Shown one piece after another: positions 41,283 through 48,581 of a stretch of 64,000 bases of DNA. The position numbers were made by a program, and so were the translations under genes. The notes under the pieces are model-generated. The model made no database searches. It saw nothing but the letters and a program-made list of their open reading frames with translations, and had not been told where the DNA came from. The DNA lies in NCBI RefSeq assembly GCF_000494755.1, contig NC_022657.1, positions 7,160,001 through 7,224,000 of the forward strand, written 5' to 3'. The DNA is from Amorphoplanes friuliensis DSM 7358. Lineage in GTDB: Bacteria > Actinomycetota > Actinomycetes > Mycobacteriales > Micromonosporaceae. The number at the start of each line of letters is the position of its first letter. The stretch's first letter is position 1.

Positions 41283-42269
41283 CTACACCCTGGGCCGGAC
41301 CTCCGGGGTCAGGACCCGGGCGGTGGCCAGGGAGCCGGCGAACGTCTCCGGGTCGAGATCGAGCCCGGCGGGGAGCCAGGTCGGTTCCGCGTGATCAGCT
41401 TCGGTCATCGTGGCCAGCACCGAAGCGGGGTCCAGGCCCGCGCTCTGCAGCGCCCGGAGCTCCCGCACGTTGATCCCCGGCGGCAGCGGGCCGTTGCCGA
41501 GATCGGTGCCGTACCGGACCTTTCCGCCGTGCTCGAGGAAAAGCCGGAGATTGCCGAGCGCCGTCTCCCACGCCGGCGTCGGTGTGTCCCGGCCGTGGAT
41601 GTCCAGGGTGCTGATCCAGGTCATGCGCGCGGCCGCGTCCCGCACGAGGCCGGCGTCGAGCGCCGACGTCCACGGCGTGTGGGCGAGCAGGTCAGCGCCC
41701 GCACGGTAGGCGGCTACCACCGTTCCCGGCCCCTCGGCGTGCACGACCACCGGGAGACCGGCGGTGTGGGCGGCCGACACCAGCGCTTCCAGCGTCGCGG
41801 GCGGGAGCAACGGGCCGCCGGCGTGGGCGGTGACCTTGACCAGGGTGGCACCCACGGCCACCACCTCGGCCACCGCCGCGGCGGCGTCGCCGGCCGACAG
41901 CACCTCCCGGCAGCTCCCGGCCGGCGCCCACGAGCGGTCGCTGGGATAACCGCCCGGAGCGATCAAAAATGGTCCGGCGTACCGCATGGGGAATCGGCCG
42001 GCCCACGCGGCGACGGCAGCCGGGACACCGCCCAGATCCCACACGTACGCGATCCCGCCCGCCCGCAGCGTCGGCAGATCGATCAGCGCGGAGTGCACGT
42101 GCGCGTCGCAGAGGCCGGGCAGCACCGCACCGGGCACCCGCCGCCGCGGCTCACCGGCCGGGACCTCTGCCACCGGCACGACCTTCCGAGCACCCGGTGT
42201 GAGGCACAGCGCCGACTCCCGGTGGACACGCCCGTCCCACCAGATCGTGTCGGCGACGACCCAGGTCAC
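41283..42269 (-). CDS. Metal-dependent amidohydrolase in the kynurenine operon
   Basis: 328 residues of the imidazolonepropionase-like amidohydrolase group. Metal ligands are all visible: His57 and His59 (DAHVHS), His177 (VVVHAEG), His197 (LLAHTPW) and Asp256 (RYGTDLGNG). Its start overlaps the kynU stop by 4 bp, making it the third gene of a kynA-kynU-amidohydrolase operon. The pathway needs N-formylkynurenine formamidase (kynB) at this position; no kynB is seen, so this may be a non-orthologous formamidase. That is inference; it could also act on another ring or amide substrate. Confidence 0.75.
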   Translation of the reverse strand: MTWVVADTIWWDGRVHRESALCLTPGARKVVPVAEVPAGEPRRRVPGAVLPGLCDAHVHSALIDLPTLRAGGIAYVWDLGGVPAAVAAWAGRFPMRYAGPFLIAPGGYPSDRSWAPAGSCREVLSAGDAAAAVAEVVAVGATLVKVTAHAGGPLLPPATLEALVSAAHTAGLPVVVHAEGPGTVVAAYRAGADLLAHTPWTSALDAGLVRDAAARMTWISTLDIHGRDTPTPAWETALGNLRLFLEHGGKVRYGTDLGNGPLPPGINVRELRALQSAGLDPASVLATMTEADHAEPTWLPAGLDLDPETFAGSLATARVLTPEVRPRV

Positions 42270-43495
42270 GGCTGCTTCTCGAGCAGTGCCCGCAGGACGG
42301 ACAGGCCGCGGTGCACCTCCGCGAAGCTGGTGCTCAGCGGGGCGGGACCGACCCGGATGCCGTCCGGCCGGCGGTAGTCGGGGATGACACCGTTGTCCCA
42401 GAGGCTCTCCAGCAACTGCTCGAAGCCGGGGCGCCGCAACGTCACGTGACCGCCACGGCGGGCGGCGTCACGCGGGCTGACCACCTCGACGCCGAGCGGC
42501 GCCAGCCACTCGTCCGCCAGGTCGAGGACGTAACCGGTGAGCAGGACCGACTTGGCGCGTACCGCCTCGATGCCGGCCTCGGCGAGCAGGTCGAGGTTGG
42601 CGTGCAGGGGGACCATCGCGAGGATCGGCGGGGTGCCGCTGAGCAGCGCCCGCGCACCCTCGGCGGGCTCGTGTCCCGGGCCCATCTCGAACGACGCCCG
42701 GTGACCCATCCAGCCCTGGATCGGCTGACGCAGCTCACCCTGCAGCTCCCGCCGCAGATAGGCGAAGGCGGGAGCACCCGGGCCGCCGTTCAGGTACTTG
42801 TACGTGCACCCCACCGCCAGGTCCGCACCCCACTCGTCGAGGTGCACGTCGACCGAGCCCACGGAATGGCTCAGGTCCCAGAGTGTCAGGGCGCCGGCCG
42901 CGTGGGCGATCCGGTTGATCTCGGCCGTGTCCGCCAGCCATCCCGACCTGTACGCGACGTGGCTGAACAGCACCAGCGCGGTGTCCTCGTCGACCACCTC
43001 GGCGACCTGCTCGGGCCTGATGCCGGTGGCGGGATCCGTCTCGATCCACGTCAGCGACAGCCCCCGTTCGGCGGCGATGCCCTCCAGCACGTACCGGTCG
43101 GTGGGGAAGTTGTCGGTGTCCAGGACGATCTTGCGGCGGCCGGGACGGGCGTCGACGGCCGCACGCGAGAGCTTGTAGAGCAGCACCGTCGTGGAGTCCG
43201 CGACCACCACCTGACCGGCGGCGGCACCGAGGGCGACGGCGCCGAGGCGGTCACCGAGCTGCAGCGGCCACTCCATCCAGCCGTCGGTCCAGCCGCGGAT
43301 GAGGCGCCCGGCCCACTGCTCGCGGACAAAACTGTCGAGGAGCTGCGCGGTGGCCTGCAGCGGCCGGCCCAGCGAATTGCCGTCCAGGTAGGAGACGACG
43401 TCGAAGCCGTCCGGGGTGAGGAAGCGCTCGCGCAGGTGGGCGAGCGGGTCGGCGGCGTCCAGCGCCTCGGCCCGCTTCAGCAGGTCGTCGGTCAC
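42266..43495 (-). CDS. kynU: Kynureninase
   Basis: 409-residue PLP enzyme of the aminotransferase class V fold that converts kynurenine to anthranilate and alanine. Signature segments are SYLDGNSLGRPL, the PLP lysine in GCTYKYLNGGPGAPAF, QGWMGH and RLRRPGF-type C-terminal substrate motifs (VTLRRPGFEQLL, YRRPDGIRVGPAPLSTS). The ATG overlaps the kynA stop by 4 bp and its own stop overlaps the next gene, so all three are translationally coupled. Confidence 0.92.
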   Translation of the reverse strand: MTDDLLKRAEALDAADPLAHLRERFLTPDGFDVVSYLDGNSLGRPLQATAQLLDSFVREQWAGRLIRGWTDGWMEWPLQLGDRLGAVALGAAAGQVVVADSTTVLLYKLSRAAVDARPGRRKIVLDTDNFPTDRYVLEGIAAERGLSLTWIETDPATGIRPEQVAEVVDEDTALVLFSHVAYRSGWLADTAEINRIAHAAGALTLWDLSHSVGSVDVHLDEWGADLAVGCTYKYLNGGPGAPAFAYLRRELQGELRQPIQGWMGHRASFEMGPGHEPAEGARALLSGTPPILAMVPLHANLDLLAEAGIEAVRAKSVLLTGYVLDLADEWLAPLGVEVVSPRDAARRGGHVTLRRPGFEQLLESLWDNGVIPDYRRPDGIRVGPAPLSTSFAEVHRGLSVLRALLEKQP

Positions 43496-44349
43496 GCGTG
43501 TGCCACCCCGATCTCGGTACGGACGGCGTAGAGCTCCGGGAAGAAGGTGAGCTCGAGGGCCTTACGGAGGAAGTCGACACCGCTGGAGCCACCGGTGCCC
43601 CGTTTGACGCCGATGGTGCGCTCCACGGTCTTGAGGTGCCGGAACCGCCACAGCTGGAAATTCTCCTCGAGGTCGACGAGCTCCTCGCACGCCTCGTACG
43701 CCTCCCAGTAGGTGTCGGCGTTCTCGTAGATCTTGACGAACACCGGCACCAGGTCGTCGTGGAACGTGTACGGCTGGGTCACGTCACGCTTCAGCAGCTC
43801 GACCGGCACGTCGTGACCGGCCCGCGCCAGGTAGCGCAGGAACTCGTCGTAGACGCTCGGGGCCTCCAGCGCGGCGGTCAGCAGCTCCTTCGCCGCCGGG
43901 TCGTCGTCGAAGATCGACAGCATGCGGCGGTCCTTGTTGCCGAGCAGGAACTCGACCGCACGGTACTGGTACGACTGGAAGCCCGACGACGTGCCGAGGA
44001 AGCTGCGGAACTCGGCGTACTCCGACGGGGTGAGGGTGGCCAGCACCGACCACTGCTCGGTCAGGCAGCGCTGGATGTGCTTGACCCGGGCCAGCCCCTT
44101 GAGCGCCGGCCGCAGGTCGTCGGCGGCCAGCTGCCGCTGCACGGCGCGCAGCTCGTGCAGGACCAGCTTGAGCCAGAGCTCCGAGGTCTGGTGCTGCAGG
44201 ATGAAGAGCAGCTCGTCGTGGTGCTCGGGCACGCTGACGGGATGCTGCGCCGACAGGACCTGATCGAGCTGCAGATATCGCCCGTACGACAGGTTGACCT
44301 TGAAGTCACGGACGATCCCGGCCTCCAGTGGCCGTTGGTTCGACGACAT
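43492..44349 (-). CDS. kynA: Tryptophan 2,3-dioxygenase
   Basis: 285 residues, the haem enzyme that opens the tryptophan indole ring to N-formylkynurenine. Recognisable segments are LSYGRYLQLDQVLSAQHP, HHDELLFILQHQTSELWLKLVLHEL, GFQSYQYRAVEFLLGNKD and FRHLKTVERTIGVKRGTGGSSGVDFL; the last holds the axial-ligand His and the substrate loop. ATG 44349 is set by GAGGAGG and shortens a longer frame that has no family similarity upstream. First gene of the operon; a palindrome at 44361 lies just upstream. Confidence 0.93.
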   Translation of the reverse strand: MSSNQRPLEAGIVRDFKVNLSYGRYLQLDQVLSAQHPVSVPEHHDELLFILQHQTSELWLKLVLHELRAVQRQLAADDLRPALKGLARVKHIQRCLTEQWSVLATLTPSEYAEFRSFLGTSSGFQSYQYRAVEFLLGNKDRRMLSIFDDDPAAKELLTAALEAPSVYDEFLRYLARAGHDVPVELLKRDVTQPYTFHDDLVPVFVKIYENADTYWEAYEACEELVDLEENFQLWRFRHLKTVERTIGVKRGTGGSSGVDFLRKALELTFFPELYAVRTEIGVAHA

Positions 44350-44360
44350 CGTTGTCCTCC

Positions 44361-44399
44361 TCAGATGATTCACCTGAAGGAGATCACATCCGTCAGGTG
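44361..44399. promoter_or_regulatory. Palindrome and third half-site upstream of kynA
   Basis: TCAGATGATTCACCTGA (44361-44377) is a near-perfect 17-bp palindrome of TCAGnTGA half-sites. Its right half, CACCTGA (44371-44377), is also matched in inverted orientation by TCAGGTG (44393-44399) 15 bp away. It lies in the 43-bp gap between kynA and the upstream YchJ-family gene and overlaps that gene's stop codon. An operator for a tryptophan- or kynurenine-responsive regulator is inferred. Confidence 0.5.
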
Positions 44400-44794
44400 T
44401 TGGTAAGGACCGGACCCCAGTACACCCACTGACCGTCGTGCCGCACGAAGCGGCTGCGTTCACGCATCTCACCGGGCCGGCCGCCGTCGCGGTAGTGCGC
44501 CGTGAACTCGACGACACCCTCCGCGTCGAACAGCCCGCCACCCGTCGACTCCAGCACGTCGAGACCGGTCCAGCGCATCTGCGGGTCCGGCTCGACATCG
44601 GCCGGCCGGGTGTCCGGGTGCCAGGACCTCAGCACGTACGCGGCGTCGTCCAGCGCAAAAGCGGCATAACGCGAACGCATCAGGGCCTCGGCGGTGGCCG
44701 CCGGCTTACCCTCGTGCGCCGGGCCGCAACATTCGGCGTACGGCTGGCCGAGCCCGCACGGACACGTGGTGAGGCGGGGTGAACGTCGGGCCAT
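44393..44794 (-). CDS. YchJ-family (UPF0225) protein with SEC-C-like motif
   Basis: 133 residues. The N-terminal CPCGLGQPYAECCGPAHEG is the zinc-binding SEC-C-like Cys cluster. TAEALMRSRYAAFALDDAAYVLRSWHPDTRP and VEFTAHYRDGG...MRERSRFVRHDGQWVYWGP complete the YchJ fold. The function is unknown. The ATG at 44794 is preceded by GGGAG; a longer frame would run into the MerR gene. It lies between kynA and MerR on the same strand, 4 bp after the MerR stop. Confidence 0.87.
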   Translation of the reverse strand: MARRSPRLTTCPCGLGQPYAECCGPAHEGKPAATAEALMRSRYAAFALDDAAYVLRSWHPDTRPADVEPDPQMRWTGLDVLESTGGGLFDAEGVVEFTAHYRDGGRPGEMRERSRFVRHDGQWVYWGPVLTNT

Positions 44795-44798
44795 GGTG

Positions 44799-45173
44799 TC
44801 ATTCTCCCTCAGCCGGCACGTCGAGCGACCGGTAGTAGCGGATCTTCCCGCGGATGTGCTCACGCTGCGCCGCGAGCTCCTCCAGCCGCCGGCCGATCTC
44901 CCGGTCGTGCTCCTCCAGCAGGTCCACACGCTCCCGCATGGTGCACTCGTCGCGCGTCAGATCGGCGTACCGGCGCATCTGCGCGATGGGCATCCCGGTG
45001 TCGCGCAGGCAGCGCAGAATCTCCAGCCAGGCGACGTCGCCGTCGTTGAAGATTCGCTGCCCGCCCGGCGTGCGAGCGATGTCGTCGAGCAGCCCGATGC
45101 GCTCGTAGTACCGCAGCGTGTCGAGGCTGAAGCCGGTCCGGTCGGCGATCTCACCCGGCGAATAGGTCTGCAT
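44799..45173 (-). CDS. MerR-family transcriptional regulator
   Basis: 124 residues. The winged HTH is YSPGEIADRTGFSLDTLRYYERIGLLDDIARTPGGQRIFNDGDVAWLEILRCLRDTGMPIAQMRRYADL, followed by a dimerisation coil EHDREIGRRLEELAAQREHIRGKI. No metal-binding Cys is present, so it belongs to the stress-sensing group near aldo-keto or short-chain reductase genes. CAAAAT ends 7 nt before the ATG, suggesting a leaderless transcript. It is divergent from the AKR gene, whose promoter carries a MerR operator. Confidence 0.9.
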   Translation of the reverse strand: MQTYSPGEIADRTGFSLDTLRYYERIGLLDDIARTPGGQRIFNDGDVAWLEILRCLRDTGMPIAQMRRYADLTRDECTMRERVDLLEEHDREIGRRLEELAAQREHIRGKIRYYRSLDVPAEGE

Positions 45174-45180
45174 CCCGTTG

Positions 45181-45220
45181 ATTTTGCCCTTGATCTGGAG
45201 CGCACTCCAGGTGGCACCGT
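45181..45220. promoter_or_regulatory. Divergent MerR/AKR promoter with MerR operator
   Basis: Rightward: TTGATC (45190-45195), 19-bp spacer, CACCGT (45215-45220), ending 7 nt before the AKR ATG. The spacer contains CTGGAG-CGCA-CTCCAG (45195-45210), the dyad MerR proteins bind to realign an over-long spacer. Leftward: CAAAAT (45181-45186, minus strand) ends 7 nt before the merR ATG. Both transcripts would be leaderless. Confidence 0.75.
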
Positions 45221-45227
45221 GCTCGCC

Positions 45228-46157
45228 ATGAGCGAGATCGTGCTGGGAGCCATGCTGTTCGGGACGCGGATCGACGAGAGCGCGTCGTTCGCCCTGCTGG
45301 ACCGCTTCGTCGAGCGCGGAGGTCGATGGATCGACACCGCGAACAACTACATGTTCTGGGGCCATCCGAGCGGCTTCGGCGGGCAGAGCGAAGAAGTGAT
45401 CGGCCGCTGGCTCGCCGCGCGGCCCGGCGCCCGCGAGCGGGTCCGGATCAGCACGAAGCTGGGCGGCCAGCCCACCGACGCGGCCCGCGGCCTGGACTCC
45501 GCCGAGGGTCTGTCCGCCGGGGTGATCCGCCGGGCGTCGGAGCTGAGCCGTAAGCGGCTCGGCGTCGACCGGATCGATCTCTACTGGGCGCACGTCGAGG
45601 ACCGCACGGTGCCCCTGGAAGAGACCGTCGGCGCGTTCGGCGCCCTGGTCACCGAGGGTGCCGTCGCCCGTCTCGGCGCCTCCAACCATCCGGCGTGGCG
45701 GGTCGAACAGGGCCGCGGGATCGCCGCCACGACCGGCGTCGAGGGCTGGACGGCGCTGCAACTACGGCACTCGTACCTGCGGCCGCGACCGGGGGCCCCG
45801 CTGCCGGCGTCGGCGCACCGGGTGGTCACGGACGAGGTGCTGGACTTCTGCCGGACGACCGGGGTGGCACTGTGGGCGTACACCGCGCTGATGAACGGCG
45901 CCTACGTGCTGCCGTCACGGCTGGATGAGGCGTACGAGCACCGGGGCACCACCCGCCGGCTCGCCGCGCTGGACGCCGTCGCTGCCGAACTGGGCACCGG
46001 CCGCCACCAGACCGTCCTGGCCTGGCTCCTCGGCGGCACCCCACCGATCCACCCGATCGTCGGCGCCACCACGGTCGAACGCCTCGACGAGGCCATGGAC
46101 GCCCTCGACCTCGGCCTGGACCCTGACCAGCGCACCCGCCTGGACGAAGCGGCGTGA
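45228..46157 (+). CDS. Aldo/keto reductase
   Basis: 309 residues, TIM-barrel AKR. The catalytic tetrad is visible as Asp36 and Tyr41 (WIDTANNY), Lys77 (RISTKLGG) and His122 (LYWAHVED). The C-terminal NADPH-binding part includes GATTVERLDEAMDAL. It reduces aldehydes or ketones with NADPH. The start at 45228 is fixed by the MerR-type promoter, whose -10 lies 7 nt upstream. Induction by the divergent MerR regulator is strongly suggested. Confidence 0.9.
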   Translation: MSEIVLGAMLFGTRIDESASFALLDRFVERGGRWIDTANNYMFWGHPSGFGGQSEEVIGRWLAARPGARERVRISTKLGGQPTDAARGLDSAEGLSAGVIRRASELSRKRLGVDRIDLYWAHVEDRTVPLEETVGAFGALVTEGAVARLGASNHPAWRVEQGRGIAATTGVEGWTALQLRHSYLRPRPGAPLPASAHRVVTDEVLDFCRTTGVALWAYTALMNGAYVLPSRLDEAYEHRGTTRRLAALDAVAAELGTGRHQTVLAWLLGGTPPIHPIVGATTVERLDEAMDALDLGLDPDQRTRLDEAA

Positions 46158-46160
46158 CCC

Positions 46161-46628
46161 TCAGCCGGCCTGCTGCTCGACCACGATCCCGCTGATCACC
46201 TGCTGGCAGCGGTCGAGTTCCTCGATCAGCCCCTGCATCTCCTCGATCGCGGAGACGGCATTCTGCGTGTCACTCCGAATGCCGCCGACCTGCCCACCGA
46301 TCTCGTTGGTCGCGGTGGCGGTCTCGTTCGCCAGATCCTTGACCTCACTGGCCACGACCGCGAACCCCCGCCCAGCCTCCCCGGCCCGCGCGGCCTCGAT
46401 GGTGGCGTTGAGCGCGAGCAGGTTGGTCTGCTTGGCGATCGTGGCGATGAGCTCGACAACCTTGCCGATCTCGGTGCTGCTGGCCTCGAGCCGCTGAATC
46501 ACGGCCACAGCGGTCTGCGCCGCCTGAACCGCCGACCGCGTGGCCGTCGCCATGTCACTACTGACATCCGCCAGCCGATGCACCGAACTGTGCGGACCCG
46601 CCTCGTAGTTCCCGTCCCAGTCGGTCAT
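46161..46628 (-). CDS. Stand-alone chemoreceptor signalling core (MCP)
   Basis: Only 155 residues, yet it holds the complete hairpin tip of a methyl-accepting chemotaxis protein: VVELIATIAKQTNLLALNATIEAARAGEAGRGFAVVASEVKDLANETATATNEI. There is no membrane helix, HAMP or sensor domain, and each arm of the coiled coil is shorter than in normal receptors. It ends EELDRCQQVISGIVVEQQAG. The start is well supported by GGAGGG. It may be a cytosolic MCP-like signalling module or a trimmed receptor; no che genes are nearby. Confidence 0.8.
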   Translation of the reverse strand: MTDWDGNYEAGPHSSVHRLADVSSDMATATRSAVQAAQTAVAVIQRLEASSTEIGKVVELIATIAKQTNLLALNATIEAARAGEAGRGFAVVASEVKDLANETATATNEIGGQVGGIRSDTQNAVSAIEEMQGLIEELDRCQQVISGIVVEQQAG

Positions 46629-46701
46629 CCCGCTTCGCCCTCCCTCGGATACCCAAGATTCCCACCCGGCGCCGGTCGCCCGCGGAGATTCCCCCGATCT
46701 C

Positions 46702-46953
46702 TCAGTCGGCGCTGGCGTAGTGAGCGGTGGTCAGCAGCAGCCCGAAGGTCCCCGCAAAGGCTCCCCCTCCGGTGAGGATCGCCGCCGGGACGTTGTTGCC
46801 CGCCGCATGCGACAGCAGCCCGGCCACCACACCGACAACGCAGGCGGTCACCACCATCACGATCACCCATCGCTTGCGGGATGTTTTTGCAGGTGTCGGC
46901 GAAGTCGAGGAACCGGACACCCCCGACCAAGATCCCTCTGTTTTATTGATCAT
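46702..46953 (-). CDS. Small membrane protein of unknown function
   Basis: 83 residues. A basic N-terminus (SRKRW) precedes two membrane helices, VIVMVVTACVVGVVAGLL and ILTGGGAFAGTFGLLLTTAHY. I start at ATG 46953 because GTGGAGG lies 6 nt upstream. No family recognised. It borders the AT-richer islet and reads away from it. Confidence 0.65.
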   Translation of the reverse strand: MINKTEGSWSGVSGSSTSPTPAKTSRKRWVIVMVVTACVVGVVAGLLSHAAGNNVPAAILTGGGAFAGTFGLLLTTAHYASAD

Positions 46954-47175
46954 GACTGCCTCCACGGGCGACGGCAACGGACCCGTTGAGCATCTATGCA
47001 ATCTGGGTGAATAATCCACAGAAATTCATAGTGCGGTAAAGGATCTTGAATACGCAGTGGATCAGACAGGTGGCTGATTGGTAGCATGCACATGGATTCA
47101 TCCCTTGGATGCTTCTCAAGAAGTCCACCGGGCGATTCGGCTTGACGATGCAGGGTGAATGAATAAGGTGCCCTG
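46954..47175. other. AT-richer intergenic region
   Basis: 222 bp of base composition clearly lower in GC than the surroundings, between two divergent small genes. It contains CTTCT-CA-AGAAG (47115-47126) and a TTGACG near 47143. I see no coding sequence or RNA gene. The composition continues into the next two genes and suggests recent acquisition. Confidence 0.4.
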
Positions 47176-47418
47176 GTGACTAACGCCTTCCAGCAAGCGG
47201 ACAATGCAGATCAAGTAAAGATCTACCTACTTCAGGCGGTCGCCAACCGGTGTGCGGCGGGATCATGCCCGACGGTGTACAAGAGCGACTCCGGCATGGT
47301 TGTCATCCAGGGCTTCCCAGTGACGGCGGAGCAAGCAGGCATCAACCTCCCCGAGGGCGAGTTCCTGGTGGCAATTCCGTGCGAGCTCCTGATCGAGGCC
47401 GCGAGCCACCTTTCCTGA
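47176..47418 (+). CDS. Small protein preceding an XRE-DUF5753 regulator
   Basis: 80 residues, unrecognised family. Segments are QVKIYLLQAVANRCAAGSCPTVYKSDSGMVVIQGFPVTAEQAGINLPEGEFLVAIPCELLIEAA: two helices around a small beta sheet, with three cysteines. GTG start after AAGGTG. It lies 30 bp before an XRE-DUF5753 gene. Such regulators are usually paired with a small DUF397 protein in a toxin-antitoxin-like unit. This protein is not DUF397, but size and position suggest an equivalent partner. Base composition is lower in GC than most of the window. Confidence 0.6.
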   Translation: MTNAFQQADNADQVKIYLLQAVANRCAAGSCPTVYKSDSGMVVIQGFPVTAEQAGINLPEGEFLVAIPCELLIEAASHLS

Positions 47419-47448
47419 CGATGACCCGGTGACGCGAGGGAGCAATCG

Positions 47449-48336
47449 ATGGCAGATCATCAGGGAGCTCCCTCCGACTCGGACGAATCGGTGGGTGCCT
47501 CTCTGGCGCGCATGCGCCGCGCCCGCCGGCTCACGGGAGCCCAACTGGCCGGAATGATCGGCATGAGTCAGCCCAAGATTTCGCGCATCGAGCGCGGCAG
47601 GGGTCTACCCGATCCCGAGGATGTCGCCACCATCGCCCGCGCACTCGGCGCCGACGAGCGTCAAGTAACGGCTCTGATGGAGCGCGTGGAGCGACTGCCC
47701 GGCAAGGTGAACGACTGGAGACCGACTGCCGAAAACCTTGCCGGTCGCCAAGAACGCATGACGGACTGGGAATCCGCAATCACGACAGTTCGCGACTTTC
47801 AGCCCGCAATCCTTACCGGCCTTCTCCAGACCAGCGGTTACGCGCGATCCGTCTTTACGTCCTTTCAACGCCTAGCCGAGCTGGGTACCGACGAGCTGGC
47901 CGAGGCTGCGGTCCTGTCTGCAGTGTCGGCGCGAATCCGGCGGCAGGAGATCCTCGCCGACCCTACAAGATCCTTCTGCTTTGTCATCACGGAATCCGTA
48001 CTGAGGAATCAGATCTGCCCGCCGGTGGAGATGCTGTCTCAGCTGGGTCACCTACGGAATGTCGCCGATCGTCACCACAACGCTGCCCTCAGGATCGTCC
48101 CCGATGGCAAGGCTGTGGAGATCGCACCACTTCACGGGTTTGTCCTGTTCGATGACGAGCTGATCGTAGTAGACATCTTTACCACCGGTCTCGCCTCCCA
48201 GAACCGCGCTGACTTGAGGGCTTACCGACGGGTGTTCGATGAGTTTCTGGAGTGCGCAGTCACCGACATCGAGCCTTTGCTGGCCAAGTACGAGCAGTTC
48301 TATCTCGACCAGGTTCGCAGGCCGTCGACAAGCTGA
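47449..48336 (+). CDS. XRE-family regulator with DUF5753 domain
   Basis: 295 residues. The HTH (about 15-70) reads SLARMRRARRLTGAQLAGMIGMSQPKISRIERGRGLPDPEDVATIARALGAD. The DUF5753 effector domain follows (MTDWESAITTVRDFQPAILTGLLQTSGYARSVF ... RIRRQEILADPTRSFCFVITESVLRNQI ... FDDELIVVDIF). The family is abundant in sporulating actinomycetes, where members act as developmental regulators or Scr1-type antitoxin-like proteins. It probably forms an operon with the preceding 80-residue gene. Confidence 0.88.
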   Translation: MADHQGAPSDSDESVGASLARMRRARRLTGAQLAGMIGMSQPKISRIERGRGLPDPEDVATIARALGADERQVTALMERVERLPGKVNDWRPTAENLAGRQERMTDWESAITTVRDFQPAILTGLLQTSGYARSVFTSFQRLAELGTDELAEAAVLSAVSARIRRQEILADPTRSFCFVITESVLRNQICPPVEMLSQLGHLRNVADRHHNAALRIVPDGKAVEIAPLHGFVLFDDELIVVDIFTTGLASQNRADLRAYRRVFDEFLECAVTDIEPLLAKYEQFYLDQVRRPSTS

Positions 48337-48531
48337 CGCCAGCTCTCGCCACCAGCAGGTCGCGAAGAGCCGAGGGGTCGACAGCACGAAGCCGGCGACG
48401 TAGCGGTCCTGACCGCCAGCGGGTGGATCTCCCCGCAACCACGCCGACGCGGACGCACCGACGCTACCGATGGGGCTGTTGCCGGGCTGAACTGACGGTA
48501 TTCGCAAGAGTGGTCATCGTTTCGTCAGGGG

Positions 48532-48574
48532 CTGCAAACAGCTGTACAGGTTTTGCAGGCGCCTGACGTAGGAT
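48532..48574 (+). promoter_or_regulatory. LacI promoter with clustered palindromes
   Basis: TAGGAT (48569-48574) ends 7 nt before the lacI-type GTG at 48582. Upstream are CTGCAAA (48532-48538) and its inverted partner TTTGCAG (48552-48558), the 8-bp palindrome CTGTACAG (48542-48549) and the 10-bp palindrome CAGGCGCCTG (48556-48565). These cover the expected -35 and upstream region and are good candidates for autoregulatory operators. The preceding 195 bp (48337-48531) hold no gene that I can support. Confidence 0.5.
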
Positions 48575-48581
48575 TCCGTTC

